From Clostridia bacterium (GTDB lineage Bacteria > Bacillota > Clostridia > TANB77 > CAG-508), in contig CAAEUE010000014.1 in assembly GCA_900759015.1 (NCBI GenBank), positions 32,943-96,942 on the forward strand: 64,000 nucleotides of DNA, written 5' to 3'. Under the pieces are notes generated by a model. It was given only the letters and a program-made list of their open reading frames with translations, searched no databases and was not told where the DNA came from. Positions 26,867 to 35,238 of the stretch are shown here, one piece after another. The position numbers were made by a program, and so were the translations under genes. The first letter of the stretch is position 1; each line of letters opens with the position of its first letter.

Positions 26867-27889
26867 GTGAACGTTTCAGATTTTTATTATGACTTACCAG
26901 AAGAATTAATAGCACAAACACCTATAGAAAAAAGAGATGAATCTAGATTAATGGTTTTAAATAGAGCAAGCCAAACTATAGAACATAAAACATTTAAAGA
27001 CATAATAGAATACTTAGAGCCAGGAGATTGTTTAGTAAGAAATAATACAAAAGTTATACCAGCAAGATTATATGGTAAAAAAGCAACAGGAGCAAAAATA
27101 GAATTTCTTCTATTAAATAGAATAGAAGGAGATATATGGGAATGTATTGTAAGACCAGGACATAAATTAAAACCTGGTACAGAAGTAGAATTTGGAGATG
27201 GAATATTAAAGGCAAAAGTACTAGAGGTAATGGAAGGTGGAACAAGAAAAGTAGAATTTAAATATGAAGGAATATTTAACGAAATTCTAGATAAAATTGG
27301 TTTAATGCCACTTCCACCATATATTCATGAATCTTTAAAAGATAATGATAGATATCAAACTGTTTATGCCAAATATGAAGGTTCAGCAGCAGCACCAACA
27401 GCAGGGCTACATTTTACTCCAGAACTTTTTGAAAAAATAAAGGCAAAAGGAATTGATGTTGCAAATGTAACATTACATGTAGGAATTGGAACTTTTAGAC
27501 CAGTAAAAGTAGAAAATGTAGAAGAACACCACATGCATTCAGAACATTTTTATATAAAACAAGAAGACGCAGATAAAATAAATAATGCTAAGAAAAATGG
27601 AAAAAGAGTTATAGCCGTAGGAACTACTTCTTGTAGAGTATTAGAAACAATAGCAGATGAAAATGGAATGGTAAAACCTACAGAAGGCGATACACAAATA
27701 TTTATTTATCCTGGTTATAAATATAAATGTTTAGATGGTTTAGTAACAAATTTCCATTTACCAGAATCAACACTAATAATGCTTGTATCTGCATTAGCAG
27801 GTAGAGATTATATTATGAAAGCATATAATGAAGCTGTAAAAGAAAGATATAGATTTTTCAGTTTTGGAGATGCAATGCTTATTTTGTAA
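26867..27889 (+). CDS. queA: S-adenosylmethionine:tRNA ribosyltransferase-isomerase
   Basis: 340 residues from GTG 26867, with AGGAG upstream. The family motifs FYYDLPEELIAQ, RDESRLMVL, the AAPTAGLHFTPEL block and GTTSCRVLE are all present. It transfers the ribosyl part of SAM to preQ1-tRNA, forming epoxyqueuosine in tRNA anticodons. It opens a probable operon leading to tgt, with three unrelated small enzymes between them. No preQ1 riboswitch was recognised in the 100 bases upstream. Confidence 0.96.
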   Translation: MNVSDFYYDLPEELIAQTPIEKRDESRLMVLNRASQTIEHKTFKDIIEYLEPGDCLVRNNTKVIPARLYGKKATGAKIEFLLLNRIEGDIWECIVRPGHKLKPGTEVEFGDGILKAKVLEVMEGGTRKVEFKYEGIFNEILDKIGLMPLPPYIHESLKDNDRYQTVYAKYEGSAAAPTAGLHFTPELFEKIKAKGIDVANVTLHVGIGTFRPVKVENVEEHHMHSEHFYIKQEDADKINNAKKNGKRVIAVGTTSCRVLETIADENGMVKPTEGDTQIFIYPGYKYKCLDGLVTNFHLPESTLIMLVSALAGRDYIMKAYNEAVKERYRFFSFGDAMLIL

Positions 27890-27903
27890 GATAGGAGAAA
27901 ATT

Positions 27904-28665
27904 ATGGTTATACATACAAAAAAGCAAGTTAAAACAAAAACTATTCATAAAAGAATGAATTTGCCACAAAGTTTGCGAGATAAAATAGATATATTTTGGA
28001 ATGAACAAATAAAAGAAAATCCAAACTTATTTAATGGGGAAGTTTGGAATGTAACAAAAATGGAAGAAAATAAAGAGGATATACTTCTAACAATAGAAAA
28101 AACAGATTATGCACATTACTTATATGATGAAAGGCATGGTATAGAAGAAAAATATGCTTGCCACAATCTTGCAGGAGGAACATATATTGTTACTAAAGAT
28201 GGATATGCTGTTGTAGGTGAACTAGATAACACAACTTCTTATCCTAGGATGATGCAAGTTTCTGGTGGAGGTATAGACGAAAAATTTGATATAGTAAATG
28301 GTGAATTTGATTTAATAAAAACAGCAAAAAGAGAATTAAAAGAAGAATTAAATTTAGATTTAGACAATAAAGAACAAATAGAAAATTACAATTTCGAATA
28401 TATAGAAAAGCCAGAAGGAAAAAGGCATTCATACTGTGTAATATTAAAAGCATATTCAATGTATACAAAAAATCAATTAGAAGAGCATTTTGATAAGTAT
28501 TATCAATTTTTAGAAGAAACAGAAGGAGAAAAGGAATTTAAAAAATTACATTTTTTAAAACTAGGTAGAGCAGTAGAAGAATTGGACAAGCTAGATAATC
28601 CAAAAAGATTATATGTAAGACAACTTCTAGAAATAGAAGATAAAGGGGTGTTGAATAATGAATAA
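27904..28665 (+). CDS. NUDIX hydrolase
   Basis: 253 residues. The NUDIX box is visible from GGGIDEKF through KRELKEEL (the REUXEE core), roughly residues 122-153. About 110 residues precede the box, which is longer than in minimal NUDIX enzymes and resembles the ADP-sugar or isopentenyl-diphosphate-like layouts, so the substrate is open. It begins 14 bases after queA and overlaps the next gene by 8 bases, so the set is cotranscribed. Confidence 0.85.
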   Translation: MVIHTKKQVKTKTIHKRMNLPQSLRDKIDIFWNEQIKENPNLFNGEVWNVTKMEENKEDILLTIEKTDYAHYLYDERHGIEEKYACHNLAGGTYIVTKDGYAVVGELDNTTSYPRMMQVSGGGIDEKFDIVNGEFDLIKTAKRELKEELNLDLDNKEQIENYNFEYIEKPEGKRHSYCVILKAYSMYTKNQLEEHFDKYYQFLEETEGEKEFKKLHFLKLGRAVEELDKLDNPKRLYVRQLLEIEDKGVLNNE

Positions 28666-29110
28666 AAAAGAATTTGAAAAATATTTAGACAGCCTAGAGC
28701 TAGATAAAAAAGAATACTGTATAATAAGTGGCGGAAGTTTATTAATGCATAATTTAAAAGAAGAAACAGATGATGTAGATTTATATGTAACACAAAATTC
28801 GTTTGATAAGTTAAGTAAAAGATTTAATGTACATATAAGTGGAAAGCCATTTCCAAACCATTATACTGTAAACGAAAAAACTGAGGCTGTTCTAGTTAAA
28901 GATTTACAAAACGAAAAAATATATAATATCGATGGATATCCTTGTCGTTCTATAATAGATGATTATAATTGGTATAGGCAAAATGGTAGACCAAAGGATT
29001 TAGCTAGTGCAGATAAGATAGATACAATGTTTGAAAATATAGCCAAAGAGTTTAATTGTAAAAAAGAAGAGGTCACTGAAAGCGAAATTTGTAAATATGT
29101 AAATAAGTAG
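28658..29110 (+). CDS. Nucleotidyltransferase-like protein
   Basis: 150 residues. SGGSLLMHNLKEETDDVDLYV (residues 24-44, read as GGS followed by D-x-D) matches the nucleotidyltransferase-fold core of AbiEii/MNT-like proteins. It is the minimal domain without an obvious partner antitoxin. The start overlaps the NUDIX gene by 8 bases and the acetyltransferase gene follows by 8. The call is to the fold, not to a substrate: it could modify a protein, tRNA or small molecule, or be inactive. Confidence 0.65.
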   Translation: MNKKEFEKYLDSLELDKKEYCIISGGSLLMHNLKEETDDVDLYVTQNSFDKLSKRFNVHISGKPFPNHYTVNEKTEAVLVKDLQNEKIYNIDGYPCRSIIDDYNWYRQNGRPKDLASADKIDTMFENIAKEFNCKKEEVTESEICKYVNK

Positions 29111-29118
29111 GTGATTAT

Positions 29119-29583
29119 ATGAACATTAGAAAAGCAAGAAAAGAAGATATGAAGGCTGTACAAGACTTAAGATATAATCTTTCAAAATATGAAAAAGATA
29201 TAGGCTTAAATATTGCAGTACCAGAATGGGGTTATACTGAAGTAGGAGAAAGAGATTACAATTATTTTTTAAATAAGCAGTTTATATTTGTAGCAGAAGA
29301 AAATGAAAAAATAGTAGGATTTATAACTGGAGAGATATTATCTAAAAAAGAATGGTATACAGTACAGTTAGGAACAATAAATAATTTATACGTATTAGAG
29401 GAATATAGACATAAAGGCATAGGAAAACAATTAATGCAGACAATGATGAATAGTTTTAAAGAAAAGGGAATAGAGACTTTTGAACTTTATGCATTCAGTA
29501 AGAATGTTGATGCGTTAAAATTTTATGAAAAATTAGGATTTGAAAAGTATAATGTTCAAATGTTATATCAAAAAAATAATTAA
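29119..29583 (+). CDS. GNAT-family N-acetyltransferase
   Basis: 154 residues. The acetyl-CoA-binding motif V-x-x-x-R-x-x-G-x-G is seen as LEEYRHKGIGKQLM, and the C-terminal ALKFYEKLGFEKY segment is the classic GNAT motif B. Substrate unknown. It lies between the nucleotidyltransferase-like gene and tgt, with GTGAT as a weak ribosome site, and is probably translated by coupling. Confidence 0.85.
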   Translation: MNIRKARKEDMKAVQDLRYNLSKYEKDIGLNIAVPEWGYTEVGERDYNYFLNKQFIFVAEENEKIVGFITGEILSKKEWYTVQLGTINNLYVLEEYRHKGIGKQLMQTMMNSFKEKGIETFELYAFSKNVDALKFYEKLGFEKYNVQMLYQKNN

Positions 29584-29593
29584 AGGAGGAACT

Positions 29594-30727
29594 ATGAAAC
29601 CAGCAGTAACATATGAGTTAATACATAAATGTAAACAAACTGGAGCAAGAAGAGGTGTAATACACACTCCTCATGGTGACATACAAACACCAGTATTTAT
29701 GCCAGTTGGAACACAAGCAACAGTAAAGAGTATGACACCTGATGAATTAAAAAATGAAATAGATGCAAAAATTATATTATCAAATACATATCATCTATAT
29801 TTAAGACCAGGGGAAGAGGTAATACAAGAAGCAGGAGGACTCCATAAATTTATGAATTGGGATAGAGCAATTTTAACAGATTGTGGAGGATTTCAAGTAT
29901 TTAGTTTAAGTGCTTTAAGAAAGATATCAGAAGAAGGAGTAGAATTTAGATCACATTTAGACGGAAGGAAGATAATGTTTACTCCAGAAAGTGTAATGCA
30001 TACAGAAAACATATTAGGTGCAGATATTATGATGGCATTTGATGAATGTTGTCCTTATCCATCAACTTATGATTACACAAAAAAATCTATGGAAAGAACT
30101 ACAAGATGGGCAATAAGAAGTAAAGAAGCACATGCGAGACCTGAAGACCAAGCTTTGTTTGGAATTATACAAGGTGGATTTTATAAAGATTTAAGAGAAA
30201 AGTCTGCAAGAGATTTAGCTAAATTAGATTTACCCGGATATGCAATAGGTGGAATTAGTGTAGGAGAGCCAAAGGAAGAATTTTTAGATATCCTTAGATT
30301 TACAGCACCACTTATGCCAGAAGATAAACCAAGATATTTAATGGGAGTAGGAAGTCCAGATTATTTAATAGAAGCTGCAATGGCTGGAATAGATATGTGT
30401 GATTGTGTATTGCCAACAAGAATTGCAAGAAATGGGACAGCAATGACATGGAATGGAAAAGTAGTAGTAAGAAATGCAACATATGAAAAAGATTGGGGGC
30501 CAATAGATAGTGAATGTGATTGTTATGCGTGCAAAAATTATACTAGAGCATATATTAGGCACCTAATAAAAGCAAAGGAAATTTTAGGTGTAAGATTACT
30601 TTCAATTCATAATTTATATTTCTTGACTAAACTTATGGAAAGAGTTAGAATGGAAATAGAGAATGATAATTTAGGAAACTTTAGAAAAGAGTTTTATAAA
30701 AAGTACGGATATGATACAAAAGAGTAG
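29594..30727 (+). CDS. tgt: tRNA-guanine transglycosylase
   Basis: 377 residues from ATG 29594, which has AAAGGAGG upstream; an in-frame ATG at 29540 lies inside the GNAT gene and is rejected. The catalytic Asp precedes GGFQVFSLS, the second Asp is in GIDMCDCVLPTR, and the zinc site is CDCYAC...H. It swaps guanine 34 for preQ1 in tRNA-Asp, -Asn, -His and -Tyr. Together with queA it gives the two core steps of queuosine insertion. Confidence 0.96.
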   Translation: MKPAVTYELIHKCKQTGARRGVIHTPHGDIQTPVFMPVGTQATVKSMTPDELKNEIDAKIILSNTYHLYLRPGEEVIQEAGGLHKFMNWDRAILTDCGGFQVFSLSALRKISEEGVEFRSHLDGRKIMFTPESVMHTENILGADIMMAFDECCPYPSTYDYTKKSMERTTRWAIRSKEAHARPEDQALFGIIQGGFYKDLREKSARDLAKLDLPGYAIGGISVGEPKEEFLDILRFTAPLMPEDKPRYLMGVGSPDYLIEAAMAGIDMCDCVLPTRIARNGTAMTWNGKVVVRNATYEKDWGPIDSECDCYACKNYTRAYIRHLIKAKEILGVRLLSIHNLYFLTKLMERVRMEIENDNLGNFRKEFYKKYGYDTKE

Positions 30728-30744
30728 TTGATAGGGGGAAAGTT

Positions 30745-32196
30745 ATGGACTTATTTGATAATGAAGAATTATTTAAAGAAGAAAAAAAGAAAGTAAAGAA
30801 AAAAGGTATAATAATTATTTCATGTATAGTTGTAGTAATTATATTAATAATAGGAATAGTTATGGCAATGATGTATTTTCAAAGTTTAAAATGGGGAATT
30901 ACAGCCAATGGAGTAAATGTACCATTAAAGGATACTACAATTATAACAGATGAGCAAACAGGTAAAATATTTGTATCTATTGCAGATGTTGCACCATATA
31001 TAACAGGATATACATATCTACATGGAGAATATGGAGAAAACACAGAAGATAACAATTCAGGAGTAGTTCAATGTGCAGACGAAGCAGTAGAATTTCATGC
31101 AAATGAAAATAAAATTAGTAAAATCTTATTAAAAGAAGATACAAATGATAATGAATATGGTTATATGTATTTATCAGAAAAAATTAAATATGCTAATAGT
31201 CAATTATATGCATATGTAGAAGACTTAAATCCAATACTTAATGCTAAAGTTACATATAATGCAGAAACAAATAAAATAACATTATTTGGAACAGAATTTT
31301 TATATGAACAATATCAAACTGGAATAGCAAGTTTAGGATATAATTCTTTAGATAATAATTTTGTAAACAAAAAAGCCTTAGCTTCAGATATGATAGTTGC
31401 TAAAAACGAAAATGGACTAGTTGGAATAATAACACCAGAAGGAAAAGAAATTGCAGGACCTCGTTATACTAACGTACAATGGTTAGAAACTACAGAAGAA
31501 TTTTTAGTAGAAAATAACGACAAATATGGTATTATAAGTGAGTTAGGTCAAAGTAAAATTTCAATGAATTATGATTCTATAAAATTATTAGACAAAGATA
31601 GTGGTTTATATATTGTAAAAAGCAATGATAAATATGGAGTTATTAATAAGAGTGAAAGACAAATACTATATGCTGAATTTGATGAAATTGGAGTAGATAA
31701 AAATCAATATCCAAGTTTAAGAGATGAGAATCAATATCTATTTTTCGATTCAATAATACCTGTAGAAAGAGATGAAAAGTGGGGATTATATAACATAAAT
31801 GGTGAGGTCATATTACCAGTAGAATATGATAGTATTGGTTGTGTTGTATCTTCACAACAAACAAAATCATCAAACAACGCAATATTACTTGATGACTATG
31901 AAGGAATCATCGTTGGAAAAAGAAAAAGTGAAAATGACAATAATAAAAAATATGCAGTGTATAATCCATTAGGAGAACAATTAGTAGGATTTTTATTAGA
32001 TAATATATTCTATAGAACAGAAAATGGAGAAGATATTTATTATTTGGAAATGGATGGTCAACAAGGAAATCTAGATGAAGTATTTAAAGCAAATGGTATA
32101 AAAAAGGTAAATACTGGTGTTGATGATTCAAACTTAACAAATAATATGAATATTAATAATGGAACATCAGATGCAAATGCAATAGTAAGAAATTAA
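30745..32196 (+). CDS. Membrane-anchored WG-repeat protein
   Basis: 483 residues. A basic N-terminus is followed by one membrane helix (about 24-45) and a region resembling a copper-amine-oxidase-like N-terminal or S-layer-type domain (about 50-190). Then several WG-type repeats follow, seen as KYGIISELG, KYGVINKSE and KWGLYNINGEVILP. The C-terminal tail is Asn/Asp-rich. It probably sits outside the membrane as a scaffold or binding protein. In many Clostridia the small gene yajC occupies the position between tgt and the TIGR04086 gene; here this gene does. Function unknown. Confidence 0.75.
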   Translation: MDLFDNEELFKEEKKKVKKKGIIIISCIVVVIILIIGIVMAMMYFQSLKWGITANGVNVPLKDTTIITDEQTGKIFVSIADVAPYITGYTYLHGEYGENTEDNNSGVVQCADEAVEFHANENKISKILLKEDTNDNEYGYMYLSEKIKYANSQLYAYVEDLNPILNAKVTYNAETNKITLFGTEFLYEQYQTGIASLGYNSLDNNFVNKKALASDMIVAKNENGLVGIITPEGKEIAGPRYTNVQWLETTEEFLVENNDKYGIISELGQSKISMNYDSIKLLDKDSGLYIVKSNDKYGVINKSERQILYAEFDEIGVDKNQYPSLRDENQYLFFDSIIPVERDEKWGLYNINGEVILPVEYDSIGCVVSSQQTKSSNNAILLDDYEGIIVGKRKSENDNNKKYAVYNPLGEQLVGFLLDNIFYRTENGEDIYYLEMDGQQGNLDEVFKANGIKKVNTGVDDSNLTNNMNINNGTSDANAIVRN

Positions 32197-32206
32197 TGAA
32201 TAATTA

Positions 32207-32242
32207 TTAGCCTTCCTAAATAGAATTTATTAGGGAGGCTAA
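32207..32242 (+). promoter_or_regulatory. Hairpin that sequesters the ribosome site of the TIGR04086 gene
   Basis: TTAGCCTTCCTAA (32207-32219) pairs with TTAGGGAGGCTAA (32230-32242) over 13 base pairs with one G-T. The 3' arm contains the AGGGAGG ribosome site of the ATG at 32247. There is no T-run, so it is better read as translational masking than as a terminator. Confidence 0.6.
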
Positions 32243-32246
32243 AATT

Positions 32247-32636
32247 ATGGAAGAGGGAATAATAAGAAAAAATGGTGTTGCTATATTAAAAGGAGAAATT
32301 ATAGCTTTTATAATAAATATTTTGGGTTTAATAATATTATCATTATTAATGACATACTCTAATATATCAGATACAAAAATACCAACATTAGTAATAGCAG
32401 TAAATACTATTGCAATTTTAATAGGAAGTTCAATTTCGACTATTAAACTAGAAAAAAAGGGAATAGTAAATGGATTAATTATTGGATGCTTATATATCGC
32501 AATTTATTTATTAATTTCATTAATATTTGCTGGAAGTGTTAATTTTTCCGTTAAAACTATTTTAATAATTATATTAGGAATTATTGCAGGAGGAATAGGT
32601 GGAATAATAGGAGTTAATTTAAATAGAAAAAAATAA
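32247..32636 (+). CDS. TIGR04086-family membrane protein
   Basis: 129 residues, four hydrophobic helices (about 14-38, 47-65, 73-97 and 105-125) with small glycine-rich turns, the profile of the clostridial TIGR04086 family. In that class it lies near yajC and secDF, as it does here upstream of secD, which is the main support for the family call. Role unknown. Its ribosome site is buried in a 13-base-pair hairpin. Confidence 0.7.
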   Translation: MEEGIIRKNGVAILKGEIIAFIINILGLIILSLLMTYSNISDTKIPTLVIAVNTIAILIGSSISTIKLEKKGIVNGLIIGCLYIAIYLLISLIFAGSVNFSVKTILIIILGIIAGGIGGIIGVNLNRKK

Positions 32637-32657
32637 TATATGCAATTTGAAATTTAT

Positions 32658-32696
32658 AAAATTCAACTATTTAGGAAAAAATAGTTGAATTTTTTT
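32658..32696 (+). terminator. Terminator between the TIGR04086 gene and secD
   Basis: Arms AAATTCAACTATTT and AAATAGTTGAATTT followed by Ts. It separates secDF from the upstream operon, at least partly. Confidence 0.8.
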
Positions 32697-32757
32697 ATGT
32701 TTTAATATAGAATTTAACAAGACTATATTCAATGTTTTTAACTAAGGAGGAGAAAAA

Positions 32758-34326
32758 GTGAACAAAGAGGAAAAACTAAAAAAAGAGCAAAAAGCTAGGG
32801 AAACGAACAAATTAAGAGGATTAAGAATAACATTAATAGTATTTATTATAATTTTGTTATCTTTAATATCTTTTGTAGGCATATATGTAAAAGATAAAAA
32901 TGAAATGTCAGATATTATTCCAGACTTCATATTAGGTTCAGATATAGAAGGAAATAGAATAATTCAATTAAGTGTTGAAAAAGATGATACAATAACATTA
33001 ACAGATTCAACGGGAAATAAAATTGCATCAGGAACACAAGAAGAACTTTCAAGCCAAGGCTATACAGAAGATGTTATTACACAAAATAATTATACAAAAA
33101 CAACAGAGGAAACAAATAAAGAAGAAGTATTAACAACAGAAAATTATGAAAAATCAAAACAAATATTAATAAATAGATTAAAAACATCTGGAGTTACAGA
33201 TTATAAAGTAAGACAAGATAAAGACAATGGAAATATAGTTGTAGAATTAAAAGAAAACACTTCAACAGATGATATAATATCAACATTATCAGAAGTTGGA
33301 AAATTTGAATTAAAAGATTCAGAAACAGAAGAAATTTTATTAAATAATGATGATGTAAAAGATGCTAAAGTTTTATACAATAACACACAATCAGGTGTTA
33401 ATGTGTATTTGGAAATAGTTTTTAATAAAAAAGGAAAAGAAAAATTACAGGAAATATCAAAAACATATAACAGCAATGCAGAAGCAGATGATACAACAAA
33501 TACTGTAGCGAATAATACTGTTACTAATGAAATTACAGAAGCAGATCTAAATACTGCAGAAACAGTAAATGAAGCTACAAATACAACAACTAACGAAACA
33601 ACAGATAAAGAATCAACATCAAAGAAAATAGATATGGTTATTGATGGAACTAAAATTTCACAAGGTCAACAATTTTCAGAAGAAAATGCTACAGGAACAT
33701 TAGACTTATTAATTGGAAGTGGAAGTGCTTTATCTACAGATGATGAAAATAATAATTTAGATAAATATATAACACAAGCACAATCAATGGCTTCATTAAT
33801 TAAAAATGGTGTAATGCCAATTACATATTCATTAGAAAGCAATAAATATATAGAATCTCCAATAACAATTGATTTATTAAAAAATGTAATCATAGTATTA
33901 GGAGCTATAACAGTAGTATTATTTATCTTCTTAATAATTAAATTTAGAGTAAATGGAATACTTGCAACAATTTCTAATATTGGATTTATTGCAGTTATAT
34001 TATTAATTTTAAGATTAACAAATGTAGAAGTAGGAATTGGTGGAATTATAGGTTTAGCATTAATACAATTATTGAATTTTATATTACTTTATATGTTGTT
34101 AAAAGCTGTAAAAGGTAAAAAAGATAATGATAAAGTTATGAAAAATGTAATAGTAAAATTCTGTATGATGTCTGTACCAGCATATATAATTGCTATCGTA
34201 TTTGCATTTAATTCATTTATTCCAATATATAGTTTTGGAATGGTTGTTTTCTGGGGAATTACAGCATCAGTTATATATAATTTACTTGTAACTAAAAATT
34301 TAATTATAAAAGCAGAAGAAAAATAA
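32758..34326 (+). CDS. secD: Diverged SecD-like membrane protein
   Basis: 522 residues from GTG 32758 with AAGGAGG upstream. TM1 is at about 24-43. ILGSDIEGNRI stands where SecD has the LGLDLQGG motif. A P1-like domain contains an Asn/Thr/Glu-rich insertion at about 238-292, and five helices follow from 373 to 512. The family's TM4 motif GMAVDANVLIFERI, with the aspartate needed for proton-driven function in E. coli SecD, is not present: the aligned stretch is GLALIQLLNFILLYML. It is still followed by a SecF-like gene. Either a reduced, non-proton-coupled SecD or a repurposed relative. Confidence 0.72.
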   Translation: MNKEEKLKKEQKARETNKLRGLRITLIVFIIILLSLISFVGIYVKDKNEMSDIIPDFILGSDIEGNRIIQLSVEKDDTITLTDSTGNKIASGTQEELSSQGYTEDVITQNNYTKTTEETNKEEVLTTENYEKSKQILINRLKTSGVTDYKVRQDKDNGNIVVELKENTSTDDIISTLSEVGKFELKDSETEEILLNNDDVKDAKVLYNNTQSGVNVYLEIVFNKKGKEKLQEISKTYNSNAEADDTTNTVANNTVTNEITEADLNTAETVNEATNTTTNETTDKESTSKKIDMVIDGTKISQGQQFSEENATGTLDLLIGSGSALSTDDENNNLDKYITQAQSMASLIKNGVMPITYSLESNKYIESPITIDLLKNVIIVLGAITVVLFIFLIIKFRVNGILATISNIGFIAVILLILRLTNVEVGIGGIIGLALIQLLNFILLYMLLKAVKGKKDNDKVMKNVIVKFCMMSVPAYIIAIVFAFNSFIPIYSFGMVVFWGITASVIYNLLVTKNLIIKAEEK

Positions 34327-34343
34327 TATGAGAGGGTGAAAAG

Positions 34344-35030
34344 ATGGAACGCAAAAAAACTAGTATGAAATTTAAGATACTATATATTTTAATAGCAATT
34401 ATAATAATTGCAGGTATAGTTGTTGGATGTACAGCAAAGTTTAAATTTAGTTTAGCATATGATGATTCTAATAGAATCGAAGTTTATATTGGTAAAGATT
34501 ATACAAAATCTGATGTAGAATCTATTGCTAAAGAAGTATTTGGAACAAATGATGTCTTAATACAGAAAATAGAATTTTTTAATGATTCAGTTGCTATTAC
34601 AGTAAGAGAAAGTAATGACGAACAACTAAATAATTTAGTAACAAAAATGAATGAAAAATATGAGACATCCTTAACAAAAGATGATTTAACTGTAGTAGAA
34701 ATCCCTCATTATAGAGGAAGAGACTTGATGGCAAATTATGTATGGCCTATAGCAATTTCAGCGATACTAATTATTTTATATGAACTAATAAGATTTAGAA
34801 AAATAGGAGTATTAAAAGTTGTAGTAAAATTAATAATTTGGCCAATAGTAATAGAAGCATTATATTTAAGTGTTTTAGCAATAGCAAGAATACCTATTAG
34901 TTATTACACATTACCATTAGGAATTATATTAGCAGTATTAACATTAACAGTTATCACATATAAAAATGAAAAGAGATTGGTAGAATATAATAGAAAGAAA
35001 AATAAGGGTATTGAAGAAGAAAAAAATTAA
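34344..35030 (+). CDS. secF: Short, diverged SecF-like membrane protein
   Basis: 228 residues, against roughly 290-320 for typical SecF. TM1 is at about 10-29, a P4-like alpha/beta domain at about 32-120, and three or four helices at about 130-206. The SecF motif GYSLNDTIVVFDR is missing: LPLGIILAVLTLTVITYKNEKR stands in its place, and the protein ends soon after. The call rests on position after secD, the fold pattern and the YIGKDYTKSDVESIAKEVF P4-like segment. Also possible: a non-SecF membrane protein. It has GAGGGTG as ribosome site. Confidence 0.6.
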   Translation: MERKKTSMKFKILYILIAIIIIAGIVVGCTAKFKFSLAYDDSNRIEVYIGKDYTKSDVESIAKEVFGTNDVLIQKIEFFNDSVAITVRESNDEQLNNLVTKMNEKYETSLTKDDLTVVEIPHYRGRDLMANYVWPIAISAILIILYELIRFRKIGVLKVVVKLIIWPIVIEALYLSVLAIARIPISYYTLPLGIILAVLTLTVITYKNEKRLVEYNRKKNKGIEEEKN

Positions 35031-35040
35031 AAAATATAAC

Positions 35041-35070
35041 CGGGATTTTGGGGACGTTCCTTAAATCCCG
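35041..35070. repeat. REP-like hairpin, GGGATTT-arm variant
   Basis: Arms CGGGATTT and AAATCCCG around TGGGGACGTTCCTT, followed by a T-rich tract, so it may also end the secDF transcript. Confidence 0.75.
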
Positions 35071-35083
35071 ATTTTTATTATAT

Positions 35084-35187
35084 CGGAAAAATCGACAGAT
35101 TTTTCCTGAGTAACAAGATTAAGTTACTTTATTCAGTGCGCTTGCGAAGCAATCTGCACATTTGGCGAAGACACTTTTCTTATTAGA
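35084..35187. repeat. Second repeat family (hairpin + AACAAGATTAAGTTA)
   Basis: GGAAAAATCG-ACA-GATTTTTCC hairpin, then TAACAAGATTAAGTTAC, then ATCTGCAC and a TTTTCTTATT end. The copy at 38050-38147 shares this order over roughly 100 bases. Shorter or diverged copies occur near 53122 and 57113. Confidence 0.65.
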
Positions 35188-35197
35188 TATAAGTTGC

Positions 35198-35237
35198 AAA
35201 AAGATACAGGATAAAATATGTTATCCTGTATCTTTTT
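35198..35237 (-). terminator. Terminator of tyrS
   Basis: Arms AAAAAGATACAGGATAA and TTATCCTGTATCTTTTT directly after the tyrS stop on the minus strand; symmetrical enough to work on both strands. Confidence 0.85.
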
Positions 35238-35238
35238 A

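Noticed and set aside
28658..29583. Nucleotidyltransferase-like and GNAT genes as a toxin-antitoxin pair
   Set aside because: GNAT toxins pair with ribbon-helix-helix antitoxins and MNT antitoxins with HEPN toxins; neither partner is present, so the pairing is not supported.
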